From positions 144,274,001 to 144,338,000 of the forward strand of contig JBITNC010000001.1 of the NCBI GenBank assembly GCA_050084985.1: a stretch of 64,000 nucleotides of DNA. Reading direction: 5' to 3'. Shown in pieces: positions 49,190-62,444 of this stretch; position 1 is the stretch's first letter; the number at the start of each line of letters is the position of its first letter. This stretch comes from Nageia nagi (lineage: Eukaryota; Pinophyta). The notes below the pieces were generated by a model. That model was not told the origin of the DNA. It did no database searches and saw only the letters and a program-made list of their open reading frames with translations. The position numbers were made by a program, and so were the translations under genes.

Positions 49190-50639
49190 CTTTAGTTTGT
49201 TGTTTATTTGTATTTTTTATTTTTATTTTCTACCAAACTATAAAAAGAAAGAAAACATCGAACATAGCAATTCTATTTTTTATCTTTTGGATTTATGTTT
49301 GTGAGAAAATAATGACATGCATAAACAACCTACATGCATCCTCACATTTTCGATGTGATTATCTTTTCTAGCTTTTTGGTATATTAAATTAATCTTTTTA
49401 GCATGAGAAACATAAATTGCACATTTTAATCTTATTAATTTTCCTAAATTTTTTTATTTAGTCAAGTGTTTAAGAAAGGTAGGTTTGTAATCCTATAAGC
49501 AATCTAGAGATAAGTAATAGATTGGTACTTAAAGTTGTCCCCTTAGTACAATGGGGCTTGAGGAATGCCGCTAATAACTATCTTGATGATGAAATCCAAG
49601 TATAGATCCCTTTTTTATAGTCATTTGATGAAAAGTAACAACTTCTAGCCTATGAACTTGATATTCATCTTCAAGTTTTGGCTCTAGGGCTCATTATATT
49701 TTATTAATGGGAATATAAGATAGTAAGAATCAATGGTTGGTAATGAATTCCAACTTATTGATGTTATTTTTTAAGAGGTATCATGATTATTCTTTTAATC
49801 AAAATAAAGTATAAATGAGTGCACTTTCTAACCCTCATGATCATACATGTCCATTAATTAATCTTTTTTAATATGATTCGAACATTATTTAATTAATCTG
49901 CAACTTAATCTAGATACCCATGAGATTTATTACCTTTTAATAAGAATCATTAACCAAAGTGAATATTAAAATATGGTTTATTACCTCTTCTTATGAGTCA
50001 CAATCCTTCGATCGCTTTCAGCATGGTAAGGTAGATAAGTAAGAAGCTGTTAATGTGAGTAAATTTCTTTTAATATAGGTTTAGTTCCCCTTGTTACAAG
50101 TCACAATCCTTCGATCGCCTCTCAACATAGTAGGGAAGAAAAGTAAGAGTATTTATGTGTCAAGAATAATGACTAAATTCATTAACCAATTTAATTTATC
50201 CTAATCTACCTTAAACTTGATAATTTCAACTTATGTTCATTTCAGATTTAGTGATGATTAATTACCCCTTTTAAGTGTGGAAGTACGTTAGTGTAAATTC
50301 ATTTATCGTTTTAATATGATAAAGTGAAAAATTAAAAGGTTCATTTACCTTTTTAGTATTACATCCATTCTAGTCACCTCAGATCATTTTTTAGTACAAA
50401 GGGAGAGCATAGGTGGACAAGATAGAAAATTAGTAATTGAGCAAGTTTGTTTATTTGTATGATCCCTTCCCAAATAAAGAAAACATAATAGAAACTACTA
50501 AATAACAAAAATATCAATATATAATGATATTAAATAATCCATTCTTTAATGTCATTCATACTGCATTCGAAAGGATCACAAACAAGGTATTCATTTTTGT
50601 TCCTCAATCTTAATTCCTAAGTTGCGCTAGTAAAATTGA
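49190..50639. other. Leader of the 43-52 kb gypsy element
   Basis: Long untranslated region between the 5' LTR and the gag start. Near 50610-50640 the minus strand reads CTAGCGCAACTTAGGA, a degenerate version of the TGGCGC-type primer site. Two copies, 103 bp apart, of AGTCACAATCCTTCGATCGC lie at 49996 and 50099. Confidence 0.5.
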
Positions 50640-51675
50640 TAAGAATAAAAAATTTGACCTTTTGTTAATAGTTGCTTGCATTTTGATAGAGTCATTGGAA
50701 TTTTAATCTAGTCACTGGAGTCCAATATAATCATTAATATTTTTGCAACTCAAGCTTGGAATAGCATAGAACACAAAAATGAAATTAACTTCACTACCAC
50801 ATGATACAAACCACAAAAATATGCATAAAAAATAAAGAAGAAACCCCCTATGTCTCATCACATATGTTGTTTCCATACGAGGGGCCCTCCTTTTAGCACC
50901 TAAATATCATGCTAAAAAAGTAACCCTGTTAGCAAATAAGAAAATACATGTTACAAACAACATTTTTCTTTATTTCTCTTGAGTAGACCTCAAATGATTA
51001 CAAATAAAAAATCTATTTTGTTTTATTGCCTTGCAAAATGGCTTTTAATTAGTGTCTGTAAGCCTCAGAGATTATCCTTTGAAACCCGTAAAAGAATATG
51101 TATCTCTGTATTCTCTTCAACTCTTTAAGACTTTCTCTTATCAGTTTAGTTGCTCCACACCTGTGGACCATACACACAGAAAATATATCAAACATGCCTA
51201 TTCATATAATGAAATTAGCATAAAATGAACATAAATAAGCATATAAAATGTAGAACAATAATGCATCTAACTCAGTAAAACTTGGATGTATTTCAATAGA
51301 GTAACTATGCATTCAAACTAAGTCCCTTTGCTTCATGTTCAAAGGCTTTATTTATAGATTTTGGAAAAAGAAAAAGTTTTTTATTTTTAAGTAAAAATTA
51401 GAATAGAAAAGCCTATCTAGCTTTGTCATGGCTATGATCCGAAGTAGGGATACATGGGATGGATGATGAGTCATTCGTTATCCTTTGCTTTCTTCCCAAG
51501 ATGCTTTAGGTGTTACCATTTTATTTTTCTTTTTCCAACTTCAGATCTAGGTATCAAACATCAACATTTGGTATGAGTTGCTAGCATCCAGATGTTGGGC
51601 ACTAGCATTTGGTAGACTATAGTAATTTTTTTAATTTACTTTAATTTTCTCATCCTTCTTTCATATGTCGAAACA
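50640..51675 (-). repeat. Probable 5' LTR of the 43-52 kb gypsy element
   Basis: Placed by context: it precedes the degenerate primer site and gag. On minus it would start TGTTTCGACAT at about 51675 and end TTATCA near 50640. A TATA box (TCTATAAATAAAG on minus) lies at about 51358-51347. No partner 3' LTR was recognised, so the ends are approximate. Confidence 0.5.
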
Positions 51676-52794
51676 AGGGTTATTTTTTGGTATATACACA
51701 TAAATATATATGTATATATTACTTCTTAATTAATAATTAAGGTTAATTAATAAATAAGAATAGTAATCTCTAAATTTTAAATATTATTATTAGCTTAAAA
51801 TAAATAAGCTAAATGGACTATTATTGGTGGATTGAAATATGCTAGAGTTAACTAAACCTTTAAGATATTATTTTTAATTAAATAATATTTATAATATCTA
51901 TTCACATGAGGTGTTCTAATTTTAATTTGTTGTGTCCTAGTTGTAAATTATGTATGTCAGTTCTAGTTGAGGTGTGCTAGTGGAACTTAGTTCACTGAAT
52001 TGTTGATTTGTGATTAAGTGGTGAGATATTTACCACATAGAAATCAACTCACTCACTTGATTTTATATTGTGTTGTCACTCCAAGATATTATATACATGC
52101 AAATTAAATACTTATTTAGTTAATTAGCCTAGCACTAGATGAAAAGATATAAATAGGAGCCTAGGGTAGAGGTTCTTAACAATTAGTTTAGGAAAGAAAA
52201 TGCTGTTGGAATTTATGTAAAACTTAAAAGACTATAGTTGAGCCAAAGTTTTGATCTTCTTTGAATGCAGGATTCAAGAGGTTGGATCTCTCCTAAATAA
52301 ATGATAAAATTTGGTTTAAATCTACTATGGTTTAAATGGGAATAATTTATCCCCAATGGGAGCCTCTAGGTCTTAGAAATTTGTGTATGTTTTCATAAGA
52401 GGGTTTTGTTATTTTAAATTTAAGATTTGAAAGTATGTGCATGAAAAATCCCACTAAGTAGGTATTGTATTTTAAATTAAGAAGTATTATAATTATTTGA
52501 AGGGGTTTAAACCCCTATGTAGTGATTCTTGGGATTTGAGGGTCCCATGTTGGGGGTGGGAGTCCCCAAGCCCAACATAGGCTTTAAATAGCCATAGGTG
52601 GGTGGAGAAGTATCCCACATCCCCATGTGGCCCAAGGGAAGGCCTTGAGAAGCATGGGATAACCCAAGTGAAGGCTATTTGGGGCCTAAACTAGCACTAT
52701 TTTACTAGCAAAATCTACCAATGTATTGCTAGTAAAACCCATCCATGTAGTAAAAGTCATAATAAAATTAAAAGATAGAAGATGATATAAGATG

Positions 52795-52860
52795 GTATAA
52801 TGGTTCAAATATTGGAATTTGAATCCAATGAATTGTGTTCCAATCTAGATGAACACTTTT
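52795..52860 (+). repeat. tRNA-like segment in the 5' LTR
   Basis: GGTATAATGGTTCAAATATT, then GGAATTTGAATCC, resemble a D-arm A box and an anticodon arm. The copy in the 3' LTR (57548-57612) is closer to a tRNA, with ATAATGGTTAAGGCATTGGA and TTTAAATCC. The T-arm (B box) is degenerate, so this is a relic or SINE head, not a working tRNA gene. Confidence 0.45.
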
Positions 52861-53559
52861 GACCAAAATAATTTTGACCTTAGAATTTTTTGAGACAAAA
52901 TACTAATGGATTTTGCTAGCAAAATGATACTACTTTGGACCACAGATTGCCTTGGTCACTATCCCATGAGGTTATGTCCCCCTCCTAACTATTGTTGTAC
53001 CATTTGATGGGTTGCATCAGTCCTTGGGGACTATACACACCCATTTACTCCTTTTTAATTGATTCTTGCTACCTCAAAATACATGCATCCCTTTTGAGGC
53101 TTTGAAAATTAATTTTTTTTTTATATTTGAAAATTTAGTCTAAAATTTTAAAATATATTGTGGAGTTTTCTAAATTAGATTTTGGAATTTGTCAATTTTT
53201 TTTTAAATATTAATGGATATTATTGGTTTTTAATTTTAGATATTGTTCTTTGAGTTTAGAAAGGTAATTTGAGAAGTTTTATTTTTAGAAATTTAATTAG
53301 CTTGCTTTAATAGGCTTTTAAGCTTCCTGTAAATATTTTAGTTCTATTTTTATTGTAAATAAAATTACAAACGATATTATATTGGGAATGATATGTAGGG
53401 AATTATTTTGAGATTAGAGCCTCTATTTTTAGGTCTCTAGTTTTTATATATAGTAGCTTAAATTATTATTTTAAAATATAATTTTGTTATTTTAAAATAG
53501 AGTTGTAAATTATTGTAAAATATAGTTGTGTCATTTTAAAATAGGGTTTTTAATTATTT

Positions 53560-53930
53560 TAAGATATAGCTAGATATTTTAAGATAGAGATTAAGTATAA
53601 CTTTATATTAAAGATTGATATTTTAAAGGAGAAAATATTTTATTATTTTAAAATGTGAGTTGATGTTTTAAAATAGTGTTATCGATTATTCTAAAGTATA
53701 GTTAATATATCTTAGAATAGATTTATTTTATTATTTTAAAATAGAGTTGTTGATTATTCTAAGGTATAGTTAATATATATTAGAATAGAGTTGTTTTATT
53801 ATTTTAAAATGTGAGTTGATATTTTAAAATAGAGTTTTTGATTATTTTAAGGTATAGTTAATATATCTTAGAATAAAGTTGTTTTATTATCTTAAAATGT
53901 GAGATGATATTTTAAAGTAGAGTTACTGAT
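53560..53930. repeat. Minisatellite of about 87 bp in the 5' LTR
   Basis: Units built on TGTGAGTTGAT...TTTTAAAATAGAGTT...GGTATAGTTAATATAT. Unit starts at 53654, 53810 and 53899; one unit between the first two lost about 20 bp. Confidence 0.8.
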
Positions 53931-54970
53931 ATATGTTGAATTATAGAGTTGTTATAGTGTTTCCTTGAAATGGAAAGCATATAGTTGCATTTTAGAGGAA
54001 ACCCAAGATTGTATCTGATCCAACCATTCTTGACCTACCGTTCAACCTAAGAAGCGAGTCCTTGTTTGTATTGTGGAAAAGGAGTTTGATAAATTCTTAC
54101 TATGGATTGAAATGTATTGTGCTTGCTATTTTATCTAAGAAATGAATAGCAAGGCTATTGTTGTTCTTGTAAAAAGATTTTGAAAAAAATTATTACTTGC
54201 TTTTTAAGGATGATTGTATTAATAATGACTATTGTACGATTTTGATATCTTTGAAATTGTGAAAGATTATTCCTTAAATAATTAAGTGTTATTCTTTTTT
54301 TAAAGAGTTGTTTAGTAAATGAACTAACTTACTTAAATCTAATGATGCTTAGCATTACTTGATACTTAAATGATTTAAAAATCCCATTATGTATGCAAAT
54401 ATTATGATGCTTAGGACCTAACTCCCTCACCTATAGGTGTGAATAGAGATAATATAATATCTCTTATAAGGGAATGATTTATTCTTAAATCATGATGGGT
54501 TTTATTGTGTGGATATATAAACCTAAAAGTATACTTAGCCAAAACTTTGAGTAAAGCATGACTATTCATTTAAGGGATGTTGATTTATCTTCAAGCGAGT
54601 TAGGCTAAGATTAAATTTCTTTGATATGATGATGGTGGGAAATACACCATGTGAAGTCATTATGTTTAATAAAATATACAAAGGTAAGCCATGTGAAGTT
54701 ATTTAACGAGTTAAGTTAAATAACAAGAAATGGTACATAGTTAGTGAAGAGTTTGGACTCATGTATGGCTTAGCTTGGAACCAATACTAGTAATAATGTG
54801 AAAAATAATTCATAAGATTCTTAAGTAACTTCTAAACACATTCAAAATTGATTGCATTTAATTTATTTTTTATTTAATTAAAGGAAAAAAAATGTGCTCA
54901 CCTCTCAAGTGTATGGGATAGGTGTTAAAGTAGAATCCTATGTGTTTATATTGAAATAGGGTTCTTACAG

Positions 54971-54988
54971 TTGGTATTAGAGCCTAGG
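54971..54988 (+). promoter_or_regulatory. Primer binding site of the giant-LTR element
   Basis: TTGGTATTAGAGCCTAGG follows the LTR end CA after one base. It differs from the initiator tRNA-Met complement TGGTATCAGAGC at one position. Confidence 0.85.
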
Positions 54989-54989
54989 T

Positions 54990-56439
54990 TGTAGGCTTTT
55001 CTTGTTGAGTAAAAAGAAAATAATTCTAAAAACTATCCATGTTATCTTGTGATTAGAAAAATGACACCCCAAAGATGTTTTTAGGATGACCTGATTAGGG
55101 TTGGACAAACTCATAACACACGTAGCGAGTCTAACATACAAAGAGAAATTCCTTAAGATATCTAGAAGAGACTTAATCCCAATTTAGCTCTTTAATGAAA
55201 AATTTTATAAGAGAAATCCACCCAATAGTGAGAGTTTATTCTGAAGCAACTAAGCCGAGTTAAATAAGTTAAGTTCAATCATCTTTAGATCTAGGCTTTT
55301 ATCTATCTTGTTTAAAATCAATGATGCCTTCCATGTGTCATAATTAAGAAATGTATTCTTAACCTTTCATATGTTTAGGATATGTTTATTTTATAGATAT
55401 GAGATCCATTAGCATCAAAATTTGGTAAGGTTCTAGATCTTAGTGCAAAAGTTTTGTAACCATCTTGTTGACCACTATTAGGTTCAATAAGTAAATCATA
55501 AGAATTTCTTACTAAGGAAGAAGTTAATGCTAATTATGTGCCTTGGGAGGATCTGGAAAATAAGTATTTGAAATATTTTGTGTTAAAATCTTGATGAATC
55601 CATTTGAATTTGTCATAAAGGTTGAACAATGGATGATTAACCACAACATATAATTCAATATGAAGAATAGGAGTCCCAAAGACTTAAGTTATGAGATATG
55701 ATTTTGGATATAGAAATGAATGCTGTTATTGATAATTGCTCTTTTGCTAGAAAGTAAAAATGACCAAGGATCTTAAATGATATGAGAAAAAGTTATTTCC
55801 CTTTTGTTTGAGTGAAAAACTTTTAGGCTATATGTCTTTCTTAAATAAACACAAGAGAATGTGTTAATCTAAGTGGACAAGGATGTCACAACCCAAATCC
55901 ACTCTAGATCCCCTTAGTTTGTTTTGATTTGGTTTATTGTGAAATGAGATATATTGACTATATATTATTTGAATAAAATACTTGCTATACTTTTATTTGT
56001 TTAAATTATAAAATTCATGATATGGATAATGGTAATTTATCCTACCTATGTATACATATTAATGTTGAAAGTGGTTTTGTGATGTGCATATGATAGGTAA
56101 GAGAAGATAATATGCTCTTGAATGGTTTGTAAATGAGTGATGACCAATGATTATCATGATCAAATATAAGATAGAGATACTAGGATAGCCGGGTAAGTGG
56201 TTGTATACATATATATCAGCATGGGACAAGATAAGCTCCTTAGGATTGTTAATGTATATATATGATTACCTAGTTGTATTCTTAAATTGAAGTTGAAAAT
56301 ATGTATATCTTAGAGGATTACCAAGGATGTTAGTATAATTATCTTGGAACCCCTAATAATTAATATTAATTGGTAAAATGATTAAAGAAATTAACTAAAC
56401 AAGATAAAAGGTGGAGCTTAATTATTTAATTAAGTATTT
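54990..56439. other. Interior of the giant-LTR element, non-coding
   Basis: About 1.45 kb without a usable frame. Around 55062 the plus strand has MTPQRCF followed by stops, possibly a gag start scrap. A purine-rich AAAAGGTGGAGC at 56406-56417, about 22 bp before the 3' LTR, may be the polypurine tract. Confidence 0.5.
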
Positions 56440-57547
56440 TGTGAGCATATAAATATATATATGTATATATTACTTATTAATTTTTAATTAAAGTTAATTA
56501 ATAATTAAGAATAGTAATCCCTAAATTTTAAATATTATTATTAGCTTGAAATAAATAAGCTAGATGGACTATTATTGGTTGATTGAAATATGCTAGAGTT
56601 AACTAAACCTTTAACATACTATTTTTAATTAAATAATATTTATAATATCTATTTGTATGAGGTGTTCCAATTTTAACGTGTTGTCTCTTAGTTGCAAATT
56701 AGGTGTGCCTGTGGAACTTAGTTCATTAAAGTGTTGATTGATGATTGAGTGGGGAGATATTTCTCACATAGAAATCAACACCCACTCACTTGAGTTTATG
56801 TTGTGTTGTCACTCAAAGATATTATACATATGTAAATTAAATAATTATTTAATTAATTAACCTAGCACTAGATGAAAAGCTATAAATAGGAGCCTAGGGT
56901 AGAGGTTCTTAACAATTAGTTTTAGGCAAGAAAATGTTTTTAGAATTTGTGTAAAGCTTAGAAGACTAAATTCCAGCCAAAGTTTTGATCTTCTTCAAAT
57001 GCAAGATTCAAGAGGTTGAATCTCTCCTAAATAAATGAAAAAATTTGGTTTAAATCTAATGTGGTTTACATGAGAATAATTTATCCCTTTTGTTATACCT
57101 TGTATTTTGTGCTTAAAATATTCCAATGGGAGCCTAGAGGTCTTAGAAATTTGTGTATGTATTTCTAAGAGGGTGTTATTATTTTAAACTTAAGATTTGA
57201 AAGTATGTGCATGAAAAAACCCACTAAGGGGTTATCGTATTTTAAATTAAGAAGTAATGTAATTATTTGAAGGGGTTTAAACCCCTACGTAGTGATTCTT
57301 GGGCTTTGAGGGTCCCACGTTGGAGGTGGGAGTACCTACACCCAACATAGAATTTAAATAGTCATACGTGGGTGGGGGAGCCACCCACATCCCCATGTGG
57401 CCCTATGAAAGGCCTTGGGAAGTGTAGGCTATGCCAAGTGAAGGTTATCTGGGCCCAAAGTAGCATTATTTTGCTAGAAAAATCCACCAATGTATTGCTA
57501 ATAAAACCCATCCATGTAGTAAAAATCATAATAAATTTAAAAGTGGA

Positions 57548-57612
57548 AGATGATATAATGGTTAAGGCATTGGAATTTAAATCCAGTGACTTGAATTACA
57601 ATATAGATGAAC
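57548..57612 (+). repeat. tRNA-like segment in the 3' LTR
   Basis: ATAATGGTTAAGGCATTGGA, ATTTAAATCCAGTGA and CTTGAATTACAAT line up with the A box/D-arm, anticodon arm (5-bp stem with a 7-base loop) and a weak T-arm of a Leu- or Ser-type tRNA. It lacks a clean acceptor stem. Confidence 0.5.
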
Positions 57613-58369
57613 ATTTTTGACCAAAAACATTCTGACACTTGAGAATTTTTTGAGATAAAATACTAGTGGATTTTGCTAGCGAAACAGTACTACTTTGGGC
57701 CCTAGATAGCCTTGGCCTTTATCCCATGGGGGTACATCCCCCTCCTAACTACCCTTGTAAAATTTTATGGGGTGTGTCAATTCTTGGGTACTGCACACAT
57801 CCATTTACCCCTTTTTAATTGATTCTTTGTACCTCAAAATACATGCATCCCTTTTGGGGCTTTCAAAATTAATTTCTTTTATATTTTAAAATTTAGTTTG
57901 AAATTTTAAAATATATTATGGAGTTTTCTAAATTAGATTTTGGAATTCGTCAATTATTTTTTTTAAAAATATATCAATGGATATTATTGGTTTTAAAGTT
58001 TAGAAATTGTTCTTTGAGTTTAGAAACGCAATTTGAGAAGTTCTATTTTTGGACATTTTAAATAGCTTGCTTTGATAGGATTTTAAGCTTCTTGTAAATA
58101 TTTTAATTCTCTATTTCTTGTAAATAAAATATAGAGGATATTATATTGGGAATAATATGTAGGGAATTATTTTGAGATTAGAGCCTCTATTTTTAGGTCT
58201 CTAGTTTTTATATATAGTAGCTTAAATTATTATTTTAAAATATAATTTTGTTATTTTAAAATAGAGTTGGAAATTATTTAAAATATTATTATGTTATTTT
58301 AAAATAGAGTTTTTGATTTTTTTAAGATATAGTTGAGTATTTTGAGATAGAGATTAAGTATCGATTTAT

Positions 58370-58710
58370 ATTAAAGGTTGATATGTTAAAGGAAAAGATT
58401 ATTTTATTCTTTAAAAATGTGAGTTGATGTGTTAAAATAGATTTGTCGATTATTCTAAGGCATAGTTAATATATCTTAGAATAGAGTTATTTTATTATTT
58501 TAAAATATGAGTTGATGTTTTAAAATAGAGTTGTCAATTGTTCTAAGGTATAGGTAATATATCTTTGAATAGAGTTGTTTTATTATTTTAAAATGTGAGT
58601 TGATGTTCTAAAATAGAGTTATTAATTATTCTAAGGTATAGTTAGTATATCCTATAATAGAGTTGTTTTATTATTTTAAAATGTGAGATGATGTTTTAAA
58701 GTAGAATATC
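58370..58710. repeat. Minisatellite of about 87 bp in the 3' LTR
   Basis: Unit starts (TGTGAG or TATGAG) at 58419, 58506, 58594 and 58682, giving an 87-88 bp period. It is the counterpart of the array in the 5' LTR but with one more complete unit. Confidence 0.85.
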
Positions 58711-59864
58711 AATTTATGTTGAATTATAGAGTTGTTGGAGTGTTTCCTTAAAATGGAAAGCATGTAGTTGCATTTTAGAGGAAACCCAAAATTGTATCTG
58801 ATCTAACAATTCTTGAGCAACCGTTCAACCTAAGGAGCAAATCCTTATTCATATTGGGGGAAAGGAGTTTGATAAATTCTTACTATGGGTTTTAAATGTA
58901 TTGTACTTGCCACTTTATTTCAGAAATGAATAGCAAGGCTATTGTTGTTGTAAAAAGATTTTGAAAAAAATTATTACTTCCTTTTTAGGATGATTGTATT
59001 AATAATGACTATTGTACAATTTTGATATCTTTGAAATTGTAAAAGATTATTCCTTAAATAATTAAGTGTTATTCTTTTATTAAAGAGTCATTTAGTAAAT
59101 GAATTGACTTAAAAGTTGTTTAGTAAATGAATTAACTTACTTAAATGTGATGATACTTAGCATTAATTGATGCTTTATAGATAATGATACTTAAATGATT
59201 TAAAAATCTCATGTTATGTGCAAATATTATGATGCATAGGACCTAACTCCCTTGCCTATATGTGTGAATAGAGATACTATAATATCTATTATAAGGGAAT
59301 GATTTATTCTTAAATCATGGTGGGTTTTATTGTGTGGATATTTAAACTTAAGTGTATAATTAGCCAAAACTTTGAGTAAAGCATGACTATTCATTTATGG
59401 GATGTGGGGATGTTGATTTATCTTCAAGCAAGTTAGGCTAAGATAAATCAAGAAATCCCCATGGTTGAATAGACCTTGAAGTATTAAATTGCTTTGATAT
59501 GATGATGGTGGGAAATACGAGTAGGTATATGGTACCATCAAAATTCATTATGTTTAATAAAACATACAAAGGAAAGCCAAGTAAAGTTATTTAACGGTTT
59601 AAGTTAAATAACCAAAAATAATACATAGTCAATGAAGAGTTTAGACTCAGTAATGGCTTAGCTTGAAATCAATACTAGTAATAATGTAAAAAATAATGCA
59701 TAGGGTTCTCAAGTAACTTCTAAACACATTCAGAATTGATTGCATTTAATTAATTATTTTATTTACTTTGAGGAAAAAAAATTTCTCACCTCTCAAGTGT
59801 ATGAAATGGGTGCTAAAGTAGGATCCTATGTGTTTATAATTAAATAAGGTTCTTACAACCTACC

Positions 59865-62440
59865 AAACTCACATAATTTTTCACAATATCAAATATTTTA
59901 AAGATACTTTTTAATATTATACTATATGTACTTTTAATGTACATAGTAATAAAAATGCAATGATGTATTATGAGCATAATAACACTAAATGCAATAATAT
60001 TACACCAACAAAAAGGCATATAACCACCATAGGTGATGAATGAAGGCAAAGTGAAAGGATTAGATAAATACATAAAAAAGAAAAATACAATGGACTTAGA
60101 ATTATAGAAGAATATACTTGAGGAGATATAGAGTATATTCCATTTAATGATGAAAGTTCTATATCAGGTTCTTTAATCTCAACAAAAATATGGTTAGAAA
60201 AGTAGTTCAGAATAATGATAAAAGTAAAGAAGATGGATTAAAAACTCTAAAAAAAATTAACATAGTTCATGATGAGGATGTCTTATATAAAATTATTAGC
60301 ACAAGTGAAAATAAATTCAGATTTATGAATTTTTTAAAGGAAGCACCACTATAAGAAAGGGCTTATATGTATAAGCTTTTAAATAGAATGTAGAAGTTAT
60401 GAAATAAAGGAAATTATGGCATGAAAAAAAACTTATTCAGAAGAAGAAAAATCTTAGATACATATGAATAGCATGAAAAATAGGATTTTTATTTCTTTGC
60501 ACTAAAATCAATCTTTCCACACTAAGTGAAACTTGTAGAAGTAGAAGACCTTAGCGTAACCAATGTCAAAGGTGTTAATGCTAGAAATAATATTAACATT
60601 GTTGTTTTTCAAGATGACATATGAGATATTCTAGTATTTGGTGTTCATAATAAAATTATTACCACTTTTGAGAATCAACATACCAATGTCAGCATAGAAG
60701 TCAATGGTAAGGCTATAAATGAGACAACAATAGAATATCTTTTTCATTAAAAGTCTATAAAAGGAATGGAAGTATAATAAATAGCTCTATCACCTTCAAA
60801 TAATTTAGAATAAATATCACAAATATCAAATGAAAAGGATAATGTAAACTCTCTTAAGCAAGATCAAAGGCTTGAGTCATAAGAAAAGCTAATGCAAATT
60901 GAAGAAATCTTTAATAAAGAAGGAGATGAAGAAGAAGAAAATGTTTCTTTTCAACATGAAGTAGAAATTTAATAAGAACTTTACCAAGAAGAGAAGCCTC
61001 AAAAAGAAATTTAGGAATTGATAAATAAAATATTACAACCATACTCATATTTTTCACTAGTAGATAATCTTATCAAGTTCAACTATTTCCAACTCAATGA
61101 TTGCTATATTTAAACACTTTATCAACAAAAGGTAAAATCAATCTCTACAACATATGGATAATGCAATTCAAGGAACATCATGCTAAATAGATTGGATTAT
61201 TTTCTTCTAGGGGGAAAATACACATACCAATAATATTGGAAGATATAGAGCATACAAAAAGTGATATAAAAAAGAGAAGAAAAGAATTTCATGCATTAAT
61301 TAACAAAGAAAGGGATCCATTTATTGGATGGATTGATGAAGAAAATAGTATTAAATGTAAGGAACTTAAAAAATTCAATGAAGAGGAGATGGTATGATAT
61401 AAAAATATAATCATATAATATGGTTGATCATAGAAGATTGAAGTAACAAAAGAGGACCATTTGCACCCATAATACTTGTAGTACATATATAAAAACATGA
61501 GATTATTCAAGAATATCCTATAAAATAACCTCAAGAAAAGGTTCCATCCCAAATACCACTAAAAGATCAACAATTATGGAAAAAATTTATATCAATGGAG
61601 AAATTACTTAACAAAATTAAAGATGAAGAGGAAGGCACTATTAATCCTCTATGCATAAAAACCATATCAAAGTTTGTTGACACCAAGAAAAAGCTCATTT
61701 ACCAAATATGATGGTAAGAATGACCCAATAATACGTAAGAATATTTTCATAAATGAAGCTTCTATGATTACTATAGATGACGATATTTATGAAAAACTAT
61801 TTCCTTTTTCACTACATGAAGAAGCTCTCCAATGGTTTAATAAATTACTACATGGGAGTATACAAAATTTTGGATAGCTCAAAAATCATTTATCAGTAAT
61901 AGGTATAAAATTGAAGTATTCATTTCCTCTTTATAGATATAAAATCAACTACTTTATTTTAGTTATCATAAATTAACTTTGAATGAGTTTCTTCATAATA
62001 TCATTGAAAAAGGAATATTTTTTCTCTAATGTGGAACATATAAATCAAACAAGAAAGAAAGAAAGACATCACACCACCACCTAGAGAAAATTGCAAGAAA
62101 ATATATTCAAAGAAGGAGAAAAATATATTAGCAAATGCAGAGTCATGAGTAGCCATTAAAGACAAGAAATTCATAAAACTAGTGGAAAATCCATTACCCA
62201 TAAGATAATTTACTCATATTTATGATAACATTGGGAAATTTTAGAAACTTTTGTAAAAAAGAAACTTCTAGCTTTACCTCCTAATAAAAATTAACCAAGT
62301 TATAAATAGGGCATTCCAAGTGAATGTAAGAATGATCATTATTATGATTATCACTATCAATAAGGACATAGTAATAACTCTTATCTTTAACTATAATATA
62401 ACATCTAGGACTTCATTGATATGGGTAAGATCTCATTTGC
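59865..62440 (+). pseudogene. Tat/Ogre-like gypsy gag relic, copy 2
   Basis: Better kept than copy 1 (36885-39300). The gag domain at 61674-61877 reads FTKYDGKNDPIIRKNIF, then IYEKLFPFSLHEEALQWFNK and LLHGSIQNFG, which is the Retrotrans_gag pattern (A-L-x-W-[YF]-x-x-L). Upstream, SMEKLLNKIKDEEEGTIN lies in another frame. Downstream, EILETFVKKKLLALPPNKN (near 62230-62290) and ECKNDHYYDYHYQ with GHSNN (62320-62375) give the gag C-terminus and knuckle. No protease follows. It starts within 10 bp of the giant-LTR element's right end. Confidence 0.78.
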
Positions 62441-62444
62441 TTAA

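Larger units (their letters stand above)
51688..54969 (+). repeat. 5' LTR of the giant-LTR element
   Basis: Begins TGGTATATAC and ends GGTTCTTACA. TATA box (TATAAATAG) at 52148-52156, followed by a GAGCCTAGGGTAGAGG block that is identical in the 3' LTR. It holds a tRNA-like segment (about 52795-52860) and an 87-bp minisatellite (53560-53930). Confidence 0.85.
51688..59857 (+). mobile_element. Giant-LTR non-autonomous retrotransposon (LARD type)
   Basis: Two direct, nearly collinear LTRs of about 3.28 kb and 3.42 kb enclose only 1.47 kb. A tRNA-Met-type primer site follows the first LTR exactly, giving plus orientation. The interior has no gag or pol. The LTRs are 80% of the element, a ratio typical of LARDs derived from large gypsy elements. 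By eye the LTRs are about 90% alike, so the insertion is not recent. No matching 5-bp target duplication is seen (TTTTT before, ACCTA after), which may mean decay or recombination between elements. Confidence 0.85.
56440..59857 (+). repeat. 3' LTR of the giant-LTR element
   Basis: Begins TGTGAGCATATAAA and ends GGTTCTTACA. TATA box at 56881-56889. Relative to the 5' LTR it has small insertions, for example near 57087-57112 and 59090-59130. Confidence 0.85.

Noticed and set aside
57548-57612. Functional tRNA gene
   Set aside because: The anticodon-like arm is acceptable, but the acceptor stem and B box are too degenerate, and the segment occurs in both LTRs.
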